A stretch of 64,000 bases of DNA from Nitrospinaceae bacterium (GTDB lineage Bacteria > Nitrospinota > Nitrospinia > Nitrospinales > Nitrospinaceae), in contig JAHELC010000004.1 in the NCBI GenBank assembly GCA_024644405.1, positions 1-64,000 on the forward strand, given 5' to 3'. Each line of letters begins with the position of its first letter. Position 1 is the stretch's first letter. Both the position numbers and the translations under genes were made by a program. Of the stretch, positions 51,715 to 60,598 are shown piece by piece. The notes under the pieces are model-generated. The model was not told where the DNA came from, searched no databases, and saw only the letters and a program-made list of their open reading frames with translations.

Positions 51715-52583
51715 ACACGCGCTCCCTGTTTCCCGAAAGGGGACCGGCATTCTGGGGGACCGGTTTCACCGCCCTCATTGCTTCCGGAACTATCTTCATT
51801 CTGTTTGTCAGTCTGGTGATCGAAAGCGTTCCCGTTTTTAAAACCCAGGGAGTTTCATTTCTGTGGGGCACGGATTGGTTCGCGGGCGAGGCCTACGGGG
51901 CCTTACCGATGATTTTCGGTTCGTTGATGGTTACCGCTATCGCGGTGGTTCTGGTTTTCCCTTTCGCGCTGGGCAGCGCCATCCTGACCTCGGAGTTTCT
52001 CAACGGCCGTTTGCGCCTGATGGTTAAAGCCGCAATGGAGTTGCTGGCGGGCGTGCCCGGCATCATCTACGGGTTGATGGGCATCGCATTGCTGACGATA
52101 TGGGTGCGCGATGTATTCGGCCTCATCGACGGCAACACCTTATTTACGGCGGGTCTTTTGCTGGCGGTGATGGTTCTGCCGACGGTCATGACGCTTTCCG
52201 AAGATGCCCTGCGTGCGGTGCCCGGTGAATTCCGCGACACGGCGCTCAGCCTGGGGCTGACGCGCATGGAGATGGTTCTGAAAGTGGTGGTGCCGCAGGC
52301 GCTGCCGGGATTAGCGGGGGCGGTGTTTCTGGGACTGGGACGTGCCATGGGCGAGACCATCGCCGTCATGCTGGTGATCGGCGGCATCGACCGCATTCCG
52401 CAACCCTGGTTCAACCTGTTCGCGTCCGGACAAAGCATTCCCTCCAAGATTGGACGCGAAGCCGCCGAAGCACTGGGCTTCGACCTGCAATGGAGCGCCC
52501 TGATCGCGTTGGGACTGGTGTTGTTCGTGATGGTCATGGCGCTCTCACTGGCCGGAAATTTATTGTTGAGGAGAGCCCGATGA
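51711..52583 (+). CDS. pstC: Phosphate ABC transporter permease PstC
   Basis: A 290-residue inner-membrane permease with about six helices. The EAA-type loop is PGEFRDTALSLGLTRMEMVLKVVVPQALPGL near 176-206, followed by GLGRAMGETIAVMLVIGG, the conserved PstC segment. It forms the channel with PstA and overlaps both neighbours by 4 bases. Confidence 0.95.
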   Translation: MNTRSLFPERGPAFWGTGFTALIASGTIFILFVSLVIESVPVFKTQGVSFLWGTDWFAGEAYGALPMIFGSLMVTAIAVVLVFPFALGSAILTSEFLNGRLRLMVKAAMELLAGVPGIIYGLMGIALLTIWVRDVFGLIDGNTLFTAGLLLAVMVLPTVMTLSEDALRAVPGEFRDTALSLGLTRMEMVLKVVVPQALPGLAGAVFLGLGRAMGETIAVMLVIGGIDRIPQPWFNLFASGQSIPSKIGREAAEALGFDLQWSALIALGLVLFVMVMALSLAGNLLLRRAR

Positions 52584-53431
52584 ACCGACGCCTCTTCAAA
52601 GAACGAACACTCCTGATTGCGTTGTACAGTTTGACCGTTTTCGGCTGTCTGGTGCTGGCGGTCATTCTGGCAACGGTGATTACCAGGGGAGGCCCCGCCC
52701 TCAGTGGCACTTTTCTTTTCGAGGAGGCGCGCAACTTCGGGCTGGAGGGCGGTATTTTGTATCAGATCGCCGGCACTCTGATTTTGATGACCGGCGCGGC
52801 TCTCGTCTGCCTACCGGTGGCTTTGGGATCGGTCCTGTTTCAAACCGAGTTTCTGCATTCCCCGCCACTGAAAAAAATATTCCGCCTGCTCATCTACTCG
52901 CTCAATGCCGTGCCCACCATTATTTTCGGATTGATCGGCTATCTGTTCTTCGGCGTGTTTCTGGAGGCCGGGGTGTCGTGGGTGACGGGTGTGTTGATTC
53001 TGGCGGTGATGATTCTGCCGACCCTGCATGTCAGCATTCACGAAGCGGTGGAGTCGATTCCAGACCATTACCGGGAAGCGGGGCTGGCGCTGGGCTTGTC
53101 GCCGGGACAGCAGATGCGCGCCGTCGTTCTGCCGCAAAGCCTGCACGGCATCATCACGGGAACCCTGCTGGGACTGGCCCGGGCGGCGGGGGAGACGGCG
53201 GCCATCATGTTCACCGCCACTGCGTTTTCCGGCGTGCGCCTGCCGCAGTCGTGGACCGAGCCGGTGACCACCCTGCAGACGCATATCCTGGTGCTGGCGC
53301 AGGAAGCGGCCAATCCGATTGCGCTTACAAATGCCTGGGGCGCGGGACTCGTACTGCTGACGCTCGTATTTATTTTGATCACAGCGACGCTCTGGATTCG
53401 GTCCGGTTTGGAAATGGAGGCGGAACGATGA
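52580..53431 (+). CDS. pstA: Phosphate ABC transporter permease PstA
   Basis: A 283-residue permease with about six helices. The EAA loop is PDHYREAGLALGLSPGQQMRAVVLPQSLHGI and then GLARAAGETAAIMFTATAF. ATG 52580 overlaps the pstC stop; the longer in-frame reading from 52490 lies inside pstC and is rejected. Confidence 0.95.
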   Translation: MNRRLFKERTLLIALYSLTVFGCLVLAVILATVITRGGPALSGTFLFEEARNFGLEGGILYQIAGTLILMTGAALVCLPVALGSVLFQTEFLHSPPLKKIFRLLIYSLNAVPTIIFGLIGYLFFGVFLEAGVSWVTGVLILAVMILPTLHVSIHEAVESIPDHYREAGLALGLSPGQQMRAVVLPQSLHGIITGTLLGLARAAGETAAIMFTATAFSGVRLPQSWTEPVTTLQTHILVLAQEAANPIALTNAWGAGLVLLTLVFILITATLWIRSGLEMEAER

Positions 53432-54147
53432 CGGCCCACGCCATTCAACTGGAACGGGTACGCCTCAGTTATTCGGGTAAAGCCGTGATCGAGACGGCGT
53501 CCTGCACGGTGCGCAAAAATGCGGTGACGGCGGTGGTGGGTCCGTCGGGCAGCGGCAAGTCCACTTTGCTGAGAACGCTGTGCCGCATGAACGACCGGAT
53601 TCCGGGATTCCAGGTGGAAGGCCAGGTGCAGGTGCTGGGACGGGACATTTACGATCCGGGGATCAACGTGTATGACCTGCGCAAGCGGGTGGGCATGGTG
53701 TTCCAGAAACCCTGCGTGTTTCCCAAGTCGATTGTCGAGAACGTCCTCTTCGGCCTCCGGTTCCACGCTACCATCAACGGTAAAAATTTTTCCGAACGAG
53801 CGGAGCAGGCCCTGCGCGATGTGTTTTTGTGGGACGAGGTGAAGGATCGCCTGGACGATCCGGCGCATACGCTGTCACAGGGTCAGCAACAGCGGCTGGC
53901 CATGGCGCGCACCCTGGCGGTCGATCCCGAAATCCTGCTGATGGACGAACCGACCTCGGCACTCGATCCCAAATCCTCCCGCGCCATCGAAGATCTGATC
54001 CTTTCCCTGAAAGATAAACACACCATTGTACTGGTGACGCACAACGTCGACCAGGCCGAGCGCGTCGCCGAAGACCTCATCTGCGTCGACGACAAAACCA
54101 TCTGCCACAAACCCTGCCATCCCCTCCCGGGGGAGGGGACTTGTTGA
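53428..54147 (+). CDS. pstB: Phosphate ABC transporter ATP-binding protein PstB
   Basis: A 239-residue ATPase. Walker A is GPSGSGKST, the Q-loop is MVFQKPCVFPKSI, the signature is LSQGQQQR (usually LSGGQQQR), and Walker B is ILLMDEPTSALD, with the H-loop THNVDQA. The signature has Gln in place of the first conserved Gly. The last ten residues (CHPLPGEGTC) are encoded by a GC hairpin repeat. ATG 53428 overlaps the pstA stop. No phoU follows. Confidence 0.93.
   Translation: MTAHAIQLERVRLSYSGKAVIETASCTVRKNAVTAVVGPSGSGKSTLLRTLCRMNDRIPGFQVEGQVQVLGRDIYDPGINVYDLRKRVGMVFQKPCVFPKSIVENVLFGLRFHATINGKNFSERAEQALRDVFLWDEVKDRLDDPAHTLSQGQQQRLAMARTLAVDPEILLMDEPTSALDPKSSRAIEDLILSLKDKHTIVLVTHNVDQAERVAEDLICVDDKTICHKPCHPLPGEGTC
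54121..54138. repeat. GC-rich hairpin overlapping the pstB 3' end
   Basis: CCCCTCCC/GGGAGGGG with a 2-base loop, inside the last codons of pstB. A CTTTTT run follows shortly after the stop (about 54147-54152), so it may also act as terminator of the pst operon. It resembles the hairpins at 37940-37960 and 39717-39736. Confidence 0.6.
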
Positions 54148-54328
54148 CTTTTTACGGTATTCGATTATCTCTAACCTCAATTCAAAGTTATTAATCTGAC
54201 AAGCCGTAAGAGGCGTAGAATCTTTGAATTCCGCGCACAAAAAGACCAGGGATAAACCCCTTTAAATGGATGGACGAAGGGCATATAATTTCGGTAATAC
54301 GGATGAAACGGTGAATCAAGGTTCAAGG

Positions 54329-55900
54329 ATGAAGAGACAAAAAGCCCGCAAAGATGAATTTGTGTTTTCGACTGGCGACGAGGCGTTGTCGACTCTGGGG
54401 GAGGAGTTGCGCCAGAAATACCCGGAGATGCTGGAGAAATTCGCGCGTCTGCAGGGATCGGACCCGGTGGTCCGGCGGCTGGTGGATACGGTGCGCGACC
54501 TGATGCCCTACGAGTGGCAGGACGCCGAACGGTTTTATGAAGGGGCGATGTATTGCGTGCGCGGGCATTACCTGGGGGCGTTGGGGGTGTTTTCCGAGAT
54601 CCTGGAAGCCGAGCCGGAAGCGTATCCGGTGTATCACCTGCTCGGGTACGTATGCGGGAGCATGGGCAAATACAAGATGGAGGTCGATTACTACCGCAAG
54701 GCCATCAAGGTCAAGCCGGACTATCCGCAGGTATATTACGATCTGGCGCTCGCCTACTGGATGATGGGCAAGGAGAGCAAGGCCTACGCCGCCATGAAGC
54801 AGGGGGTGGCGATCAATCAGGATTTCGCCGTGGCGGACCATTGGCTCACTTTTGCTTCGGATCACCTGGGGCGTTATCAGGATCCGGACGGCCTCGGGGA
54901 AAAGGAAGAGGGTGAGAAGGTGCGCTGCCTGACGCAGGCGTATTACCTGCTGGGCATGGCCTATCTCGATTATGGATTGAATGCCAATGCGCGTTCGGCT
55001 TTCAAGAACGCGGTCAAATTAAAAGAGGATTTTGCCGACGCGCATTATCAGCTGGGAGAGCTGCATCTCAAAAAACTGCGCAATCTCAAGCGCGCCCACA
55101 GTTACCTGGAGACCGCCGAATCGTTGTACACCCAGGCAAACGATCTGGCGCGGGCCGGCCTGGCCCATCAACTGCATGTACCGGTGGCAGAAATCTCCGA
55201 TAAGGAACAGGCGGCCGACGACTGGTTGAAAGAGGGTCTGCGGCTGCAGCAGTTGGGGTTGTACCAGAGTGCGGTGGATGCCTGTAAGAAGGCCATCGCG
55301 TTTCAGCCGGATGATGTCGACGCGTATTACAACATGGGCATCGCGTACGGCAGTCTGGAGGATGTCGGGCAACCCAAAATAGATCAGGCCATCGGCGCGT
55401 TGAAACATGCGGTGCGCTTGAAACCCGATTTTGTTCACGCCCATATCGCTTTAGGGGCCTCGTACATCCGGCGCGGTGATTTTCAGGAAGCGGTGGACCT
55501 GCTGGAGGATTCGGCGCATCTGGCTCCCGACGATTATAATGTTTTTTACTACCTGGGAACGGCGATGCGCATGATGGGCAAGGTCCAGGAGTCACTATCC
55601 ATTCTCGAAAAGGCTGTTTCCCTGGCGCCGGATTCGGTGCATGCCCGGTTTTCTCTGGGCTTGGCGTATTATGATTCGAAGCGCCTGGAACTGGCGCGGG
55701 ATGAATTTCTGGAGACGGTTCGCATCCGCCCGGATTTTGCCGATGCGCACTTTCTTTTGGGCAGTTTGTATCATTCGGCGCTGGAGGATTCAGAGCGATC
55801 CCTGTTTCATTTGAGAAAAGCGGAGAAGCTGTTTTTGAAACTCAAGGATTACCCGAAGGTATCTCGTGTCCGGGAATTGATGTCGGCACAACCGGTCTGA
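54329..55900 (+). CDS. Large cytosolic TPR-repeat protein
   Basis: A 523-residue protein with no signal peptide. Many TPR units are visible, e.g. YPVYHLLGYVCGSMGKYKMEVDYYRKAIKVKPDY near 97-130, YYDLALAYWMMGKESKAYAAMKQGVAINQDF near 134-164, AYYNMGIAYGSLE... and NVFYYLGTAMRMMGKVQESLSILEKAVSLAPDS. It is a scaffold by family. ATG 54329 has AAGG just upstream; a GTG at 54311 is possible. The downstream gene overlaps its stop by one base (TGATG). Confidence 0.85.
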   Translation: MKRQKARKDEFVFSTGDEALSTLGEELRQKYPEMLEKFARLQGSDPVVRRLVDTVRDLMPYEWQDAERFYEGAMYCVRGHYLGALGVFSEILEAEPEAYPVYHLLGYVCGSMGKYKMEVDYYRKAIKVKPDYPQVYYDLALAYWMMGKESKAYAAMKQGVAINQDFAVADHWLTFASDHLGRYQDPDGLGEKEEGEKVRCLTQAYYLLGMAYLDYGLNANARSAFKNAVKLKEDFADAHYQLGELHLKKLRNLKRAHSYLETAESLYTQANDLARAGLAHQLHVPVAEISDKEQAADDWLKEGLRLQQLGLYQSAVDACKKAIAFQPDDVDAYYNMGIAYGSLEDVGQPKIDQAIGALKHAVRLKPDFVHAHIALGASYIRRGDFQEAVDLLEDSAHLAPDDYNVFYYLGTAMRMMGKVQESLSILEKAVSLAPDSVHARFSLGLAYYDSKRLELARDEFLETVRIRPDFADAHFLLGSLYHSALEDSERSLFHLRKAEKLFLKLKDYPKVSRVRELMSAQPV

Positions 55901-57180
55901 TGAATCGAACGCTCACGATAAAAACATTTTTTTCGGGATGGGTTGCGGCCCCTCTGTTCCTGTTGTTTCTGTGCATGGGAAACGCGGAAGCGGCAAAGAC
56001 CCAGGCCGATATTGAGCAAGAGATCGATTCGTTGTCCGCTCTGGAAATGGCGGAGCGGGCGTTGGTGGATACCTTGTATTATAATTTCGATCCCTGGTTC
56101 CCCCGGTTTCAACGCCGCATCCAGAAGCTGGAAGCCGGTCCGCAAAGCCTTGCCGATCAACTGGAGCTCATGCGTTTGTATTTTTACATGGCCGGCCTGA
56201 ACGGCGAGCTGACCCACGTCCTCTCTTTTACCAGCAAGTTTAAAATCCAGAAAATCAAAGACGATTTCATGTATTACAGCAACAAGGCCAGGGTCCTGGC
56301 GGAAACCCTTCTGGATAACCCGGAGCTTTCCAAAGAAGATTACGCGGATGCTTATTTTTTTCTGGGCGTGTCGGAAGGTTATGTGGCTCTCCTGGAATAT
56401 GGCGAGGGGAACCTGCTGTCTGCACTGATCGACGGCCTGAGCGCTGACAATCATCTTGAAGATGCCTTGAAACTGGATCCCGGTCATGCCGATGCGCATG
56501 TGGGATTGGGAGTCTACCGGTACGGCAACACCCGCCTGGGCGGACTGGGTAATTTGATCATGCAGGGCGGGAGCGACCTGCGTCTGGTGGGTTTGCGTCA
56601 TATTGAAACCGCGCTTGAGAAAAAGATTCTGTCGAAACCCCTGGCGCTCAAAACACTCGCCTGGTTTTATGTTTCCGAACAGATCAATCCGGATAATGCC
56701 GACCTCCCCGACAACGATCCGCTTTCAACTTATGTTGCCCGATCGCGCGCGTTGTTTCTGCTGGACCAATACGAGCGTCTATATTTCGTCGACGTGCCGG
56801 AAGGCTTTGTCGGCAACAAGGGTCTGGCGATGATGAAAGCCATTCAGTTCGTCCTGGATGGCGATTATGCCAAAGCGCTCACGCAATTTGAGAAGAATCT
56901 GAAAATATGTGACTACCTGATACGCGTGAAAAAATTTAAACTCAATCCGCAATATCTGGATACCGTGAAAGCCGCCGCCAAGTTCTGCCGGCTGATGATT
57001 GCCGCCGCAGCGGATTCGGGTATATCCCATTCCGAATCCTGTGTTCACGTCAACGAACAGATTGACTTCATCGAAAACGGGGGCAGTATGATCGAATACG
57101 AATCCTCCAAAATCCGTGGGGAAATCCAGGATGTATTCTACCGCCGCCTTAAAGACCTTTCCTCCCGCCTGGACTGCTGA
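55900..57180 (+). CDS. Secreted TPR-like protein
   Basis: A 426-residue protein with a signal peptide (VAAPLFLLFLCMGNAEA). Helical repeats with TPR character are seen at YADAYFFLGVSEGYVALLEYGEGNLLSALIDGL and HLEDALKLDPGHADAHVGLGVYRYG. The pattern resembles tetratricopeptide proteins partnered with envelope machines, but no partner is identified. It is coupled to the TPR gene upstream by a one-base overlap. Confidence 0.75.
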   Translation: MNRTLTIKTFFSGWVAAPLFLLFLCMGNAEAAKTQADIEQEIDSLSALEMAERALVDTLYYNFDPWFPRFQRRIQKLEAGPQSLADQLELMRLYFYMAGLNGELTHVLSFTSKFKIQKIKDDFMYYSNKARVLAETLLDNPELSKEDYADAYFFLGVSEGYVALLEYGEGNLLSALIDGLSADNHLEDALKLDPGHADAHVGLGVYRYGNTRLGGLGNLIMQGGSDLRLVGLRHIETALEKKILSKPLALKTLAWFYVSEQINPDNADLPDNDPLSTYVARSRALFLLDQYERLYFVDVPEGFVGNKGLAMMKAIQFVLDGDYAKALTQFEKNLKICDYLIRVKKFKLNPQYLDTVKAAAKFCRLMIAAAADSGISHSESCVHVNEQIDFIENGGSMIEYESSKIRGEIQDVFYRRLKDLSSRLDC

Positions 57181-57286
57181 CCTTTCTGCGATTAAGTGCT
57201 GTCTCGTAAGTTTTTTCATGTTTCCTTGATTTGTAAGGAACCCCCCTCCAGCACGACTAAACTACCAGCGTGAACAGTGTTTTGGG

Positions 57287-58228
57287 GTGCTTGTGAGAGT
57301 TTTTTATAGATTCCTGGATAACAAGAAGTTTGTTTTGATCCTGTTGTGGATCGGGCTCACTGCCTGGGATTTCACCGAGCACAGTATTCCGCTGAGAGAC
57401 ATTCTGAGCGGGGGACCGAGCAAGGACGGCATCCCCGCCATCGACCGGCCCCGGTTTGTGCCTGCCTCTAAAGCCAGCCGGACTTTTATGGAAGACGAAG
57501 ACCGGATCATCGCGTTGGTGGTGAACGGCAAGAAGAAAGCCTATCCCATTAAAATTCTCAACTGGCACGAAATCGTGAATGACCGCATCGGCGGTCGCAA
57601 AGTGGTAGTGACGTTTTGTCCGTTGTGCGGCACCGGTATGGTGTTCGACGCGAACGCGGCGGGCCGGCAATTGAACTTCGGCGTGTCCGGTTTGCTATAC
57701 CAGAGCGACGTGCTGTTGTACGACCGCCAGACCGAGAGCCTGTGGTCGCAGATCAAGCAGGAAGCCGTAACCGGCAAGCTGACCGGAACCCGCCTGCAAT
57801 TGTTGCCTTCGACACTAACCACCTGGGGCGCGTGGAAAAAGCAGCACCCGGATACGTTTGTGCTGTCCACCCAGACGGGATTTTCCCGGGATTACGACGA
57901 CGACCCTTACGAAGGTTACACCACCAACCGGACGGTCATGTTCCCGGCCGGCCGGTTGAATCCTCGTTACCATCCCAAGGAACAGGTCATCGGTGTGAAG
58001 TTGGATGGGCTGACCAAGGCGTATCCGTTCAGCGAGCTGGCGCAGGTGCGATCGCCCTTCAAGGACAAGATCGGAAAGAAAACCGTGTGGGTGACGTACG
58101 ATTCCAAATCACGGACGGCGACGATCAAGGATGCTGCGGGAAAAGAACTGCCGTCGGTGGTCGGGTTCTGGTTCGCGTGGTATGTGTTCCACAAGGACAC
58201 GCAGGTCTACACCACGCCAAAGAATTGA
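57287..58228 (+). CDS. DUF3179-domain membrane-anchored protein
   Basis: A 313-residue protein starting with GTG (57287; GTG 57293 is an alternative). An N-terminal helix (FVLILLWIGLTAWDF) anchors it. The DUF3179 core shows KKKAYPIKILNWHEIVND, VVVTFCPLCGTGMVFD (two conserved cysteines), FGVSGLLYQSDVLLYDRQTESLWSQI and TWGAWKKQHPDTFVL. The family function is unknown; the CPLC pair suggests a redox or metal site. Confidence 0.85.
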   Translation: MLVRVFYRFLDNKKFVLILLWIGLTAWDFTEHSIPLRDILSGGPSKDGIPAIDRPRFVPASKASRTFMEDEDRIIALVVNGKKKAYPIKILNWHEIVNDRIGGRKVVVTFCPLCGTGMVFDANAAGRQLNFGVSGLLYQSDVLLYDRQTESLWSQIKQEAVTGKLTGTRLQLLPSTLTTWGAWKKQHPDTFVLSTQTGFSRDYDDDPYEGYTTNRTVMFPAGRLNPRYHPKEQVIGVKLDGLTKAYPFSELAQVRSPFKDKIGKKTVWVTYDSKSRTATIKDAAGKELPSVVGFWFAWYVFHKDTQVYTTPKN

Positions 58229-58290
58229 ATGGGAATGCTATACTGTGAGTCAAAGCTCCATTGAGAGTTTTTAAATCTATAAGAGGCGTA

Positions 58291-59001
58291 ATGAAGAGGA
58301 AGATCATTTTATTGTCGGTGATTCTGGTTGCAGTGGCTCTGTATTTTAAGTTTGATCTGGGGCAGTACCTGTCTCTGGAGAGTTTGAAATCGAACCGCGA
58401 CCAACTGCACGCGTTTTATGAAGCCAACGCCGTGATGATGATCGCGGCCTTCATTGGAGTGTACATCGTGACCGTGGCGTTGTCCCTGCCGGGGGCGACG
58501 ATTCTAACATTGTGTGCCGGGGCGATTTTTGGTTCGGTTACCGGCACGCTGGTGGTGAATGTCGGCGCGACCATCGGTGCGACGCTGGCGTTTCTGGTGG
58601 CGCGGTTTTTATTGCGCGACTGGGTGGAGAAAAAATTCGGCGCAAAGCTGAAACCGTTCAACGACGGCTTCTCCAAAAACGCCATCAACTACATGCTGTT
58701 TCTGAGGCTGGTGCCGCTGTTCCCGTTTTTTCTGATCAACCTGGTCTCCGGCCTGACGCAGATTCGGTTGCCGGTTTATTTTTTCGGGACGATGTTCGGG
58801 ATCCTGCCGGGCACGTTCGTGTACGCCAACGCCGGGAGCAACCTGGCATCGATCAACCAACTCAGCGACATCGCTTCGCTCGAAGTACTCGGATCGTTTG
58901 CGTTGCTGGGATTGTTTGCGCTGATCCCCACCGTTTACAAATACATCAAATCCAAAAAAAAACCCCCTTCGGCACCCGATGGAGTCGAGCAGGAAGGTTG
59001 A
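58291..59001 (+). CDS. TVP38/TMEM64-type (VTT domain) membrane protein
   Basis: A 236-residue inner-membrane protein with the VTT/DedA-like fold: AAFIGVYIVTVALSLPGATILTLCAGAIFG near 50-79 and then NAINYMLFLRLVPLFPFFLINLVSGLTQIRL near 130-160, where the R-x-x-P-x-x-P-F motif is characteristic. Relatives act as lipid scramblases or transporters. ATG 58291 is preceded by AAGAGG; an in-frame start at 58261 has weaker support. Confidence 0.88.
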   Translation: MKRKIILLSVILVAVALYFKFDLGQYLSLESLKSNRDQLHAFYEANAVMMIAAFIGVYIVTVALSLPGATILTLCAGAIFGSVTGTLVVNVGATIGATLAFLVARFLLRDWVEKKFGAKLKPFNDGFSKNAINYMLFLRLVPLFPFFLINLVSGLTQIRLPVYFFGTMFGILPGTFVYANAGSNLASINQLSDIASLEVLGSFALLGLFALIPTVYKYIKSKKKPPSAPDGVEQEG

Positions 59002-59052
59002 TCCTGGTGCGCCTCGGTTATATCCTAATGCTATTGTAGCCTGTTAATGGGA

Positions 59053-59994
59053 TTATTTTACCTGGGGTTGGGGGGTGGGATCGAGGTTGGATTTGAAGGT
59101 GTTGAAGATGTTCTGGATGGGGGGAATCAGTTTTTTCTGCAACTCGTCGGGCACCCAGTTGATTTTTTCGACCGGCCAGTCCTGCACCTGTGCTACGTCC
59201 AAACCATACTTGGAATAATGTTCCGCCAGGGTTTGTTCGTACCCGTACACCAAGGCGTTCTCCAATATTTTATGGTACAGGTCGCGTATCTGCAGGGGAT
59301 CGAACAAGCCTTCCAGAAACGTCTGGGTCATTTCCGCGATGAGGGGTTCGGCGTGTTCCAGAAATTCAGGCGAGTGGGCTTTCTCGAGGGTGCGGTAGGT
59401 GATGATCACATCCTGCAACAGGTACTTGATCGTTTTGGGATCGGTCAGTACCGGGCCACGATCAAGGTTCAGACTGTCCTTAAGCTCTTTCACCAGCCGC
59501 ACCGAATCGTAAATGATGGACTGCTCCCACCCGGACTGGTTCCAGACGATAATCGGCCTCAGCCAATTGATTTTGCGGTTGGCGTCTTCCAGGTGCATGG
59601 TGATGGTGGGGCGGGTTTTGTTGCTGTGCGGCAGGCGACCGCCCCACATTTTGAGATCGAGTGCCAATCCGTAGGGCACGAACGCTTCCGCCAATGTCTT
59701 GAAATAGACCGCCACCAGTTTTTCCATGTTTTCATGTTTGTCGAGCGGGCTGTTCTGCGGCAGGTTGACGATGCAGTAGAACCGCCAGATCCGCCGGAGG
59801 GATTTGCCGAAGGGATCGGCGATCAGGTACGTGCCGCCCCAGATGCCGGAGGTGATGGGCACATCGATGTTGTGTATCTGGCGCATTCGGGAAGCGACGC
59901 TCACTGCGACCTTACCGTACAACTCGTTCAGGTAGTAGAGGTTGATGCAATCGTCTTCAGTGAATACCGGTCCAGAGGCTTTGGGTGCATCCAT
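59053..59994 (-). CDS. Hypothetical soluble protein
   Basis: A 313-residue protein with no signal peptide and no membrane segment. Segments such as GIWGGTYLIADPFGKSLRRIWRFYCIVN and RLPHSNKTRPTITMHLEDANRKINWLRPII are distinctive, but I recognise no family. It lies on the minus strand, converging with the VTT gene 51 bases away. Confidence 0.65.
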   Translation of the reverse strand: MDAPKASGPVFTEDDCINLYYLNELYGKVAVSVASRMRQIHNIDVPITSGIWGGTYLIADPFGKSLRRIWRFYCIVNLPQNSPLDKHENMEKLVAVYFKTLAEAFVPYGLALDLKMWGGRLPHSNKTRPTITMHLEDANRKINWLRPIIVWNQSGWEQSIIYDSVRLVKELKDSLNLDRGPVLTDPKTIKYLLQDVIITYRTLEKAHSPEFLEHAEPLIAEMTQTFLEGLFDPLQIRDLYHKILENALVYGYEQTLAEHYSKYGLDVAQVQDWPVEKINWVPDELQKKLIPPIQNIFNTFKSNLDPTPQPQVK

Positions 59995-60177
59995 GGGAAA
60001 ATCAGTTCGAAATTCAGTTGTTGATGTCGTGTTCGTGTCGCGGGTACAAGAGCCTTTTTCTTATCATATTAAGGCCAAAAAGTCTTGGATATATTTTGTT
60101 GCAGAGGGTGAAGCGGGATGGATTTTCAGGTTATTTTCCCGACAGAGGGAGGCAGGAGGGATAATGTTGATCGGGTG

Positions 60178-60450
60178 TTAGAGTCCCTCTTCCGTGGATG
60201 CATTGGTTTCGCTGATGACAATGACATGATTTTTATTTACCGCCATAAAGGGAACCTGGTAAAGAAGCTTGCCGGATTCCTCATCATAGACCGCCGCGCT
60301 GGACACCGGGATAAACTTGTCAGCTTCACTGTTCATCAAGTCCAGGAGGCGCATGTTGGGCAGGCAATGGACATCGCCCTCGATTTTTTCTCCAGCGGTG
60401 CGGATAATGGTGTTGATCTTGACCTTTTTGACCATGCTTTTATAAGCCAT
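60178..60450 (-). CDS. Small beta-rich protein of unknown function
   Basis: A 90-residue soluble protein. The core KKVKINTIIRTAGEKIEGDVHCLPNMRLLDLMN, then FIPVSSAAVYD and LYQVPFMAVNKNHVIVISE, resembles an unnamed domain common in environmental bacteria (Sm-like layout of strands). GGAGG is 9 bases before the ATG. It is separated from the next operon by 148 bases. Confidence 0.7.
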   Translation of the reverse strand: MAYKSMVKKVKINTIIRTAGEKIEGDVHCLPNMRLLDLMNSEADKFIPVSSAAVYDEESGKLLYQVPFMAVNKNHVIVISETNASTEEGL

Positions 60451-60598
60451 GCGCTAACGCCTCCATAAGTTGTCATTTTCCGTCTAAGGTACTGTAAACC
60501 TTTTAATTAAAAGTGTAACGCCCTAACCCTTCAAAATCCAGCAAAACCTTTGATTATTGGAAACTTGGGACACATGAAAGGAATTGAAGAAAGGGAGA

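Noticed and set aside
59047-60024. 325-codon plus-strand frame opposite the hypothetical gene at 59053-59994
   Set aside because: Both are unrecognised, but the minus-strand protein has balanced composition, while the plus frame is Phe/Gly/Arg/His-rich like other antisense frames here.
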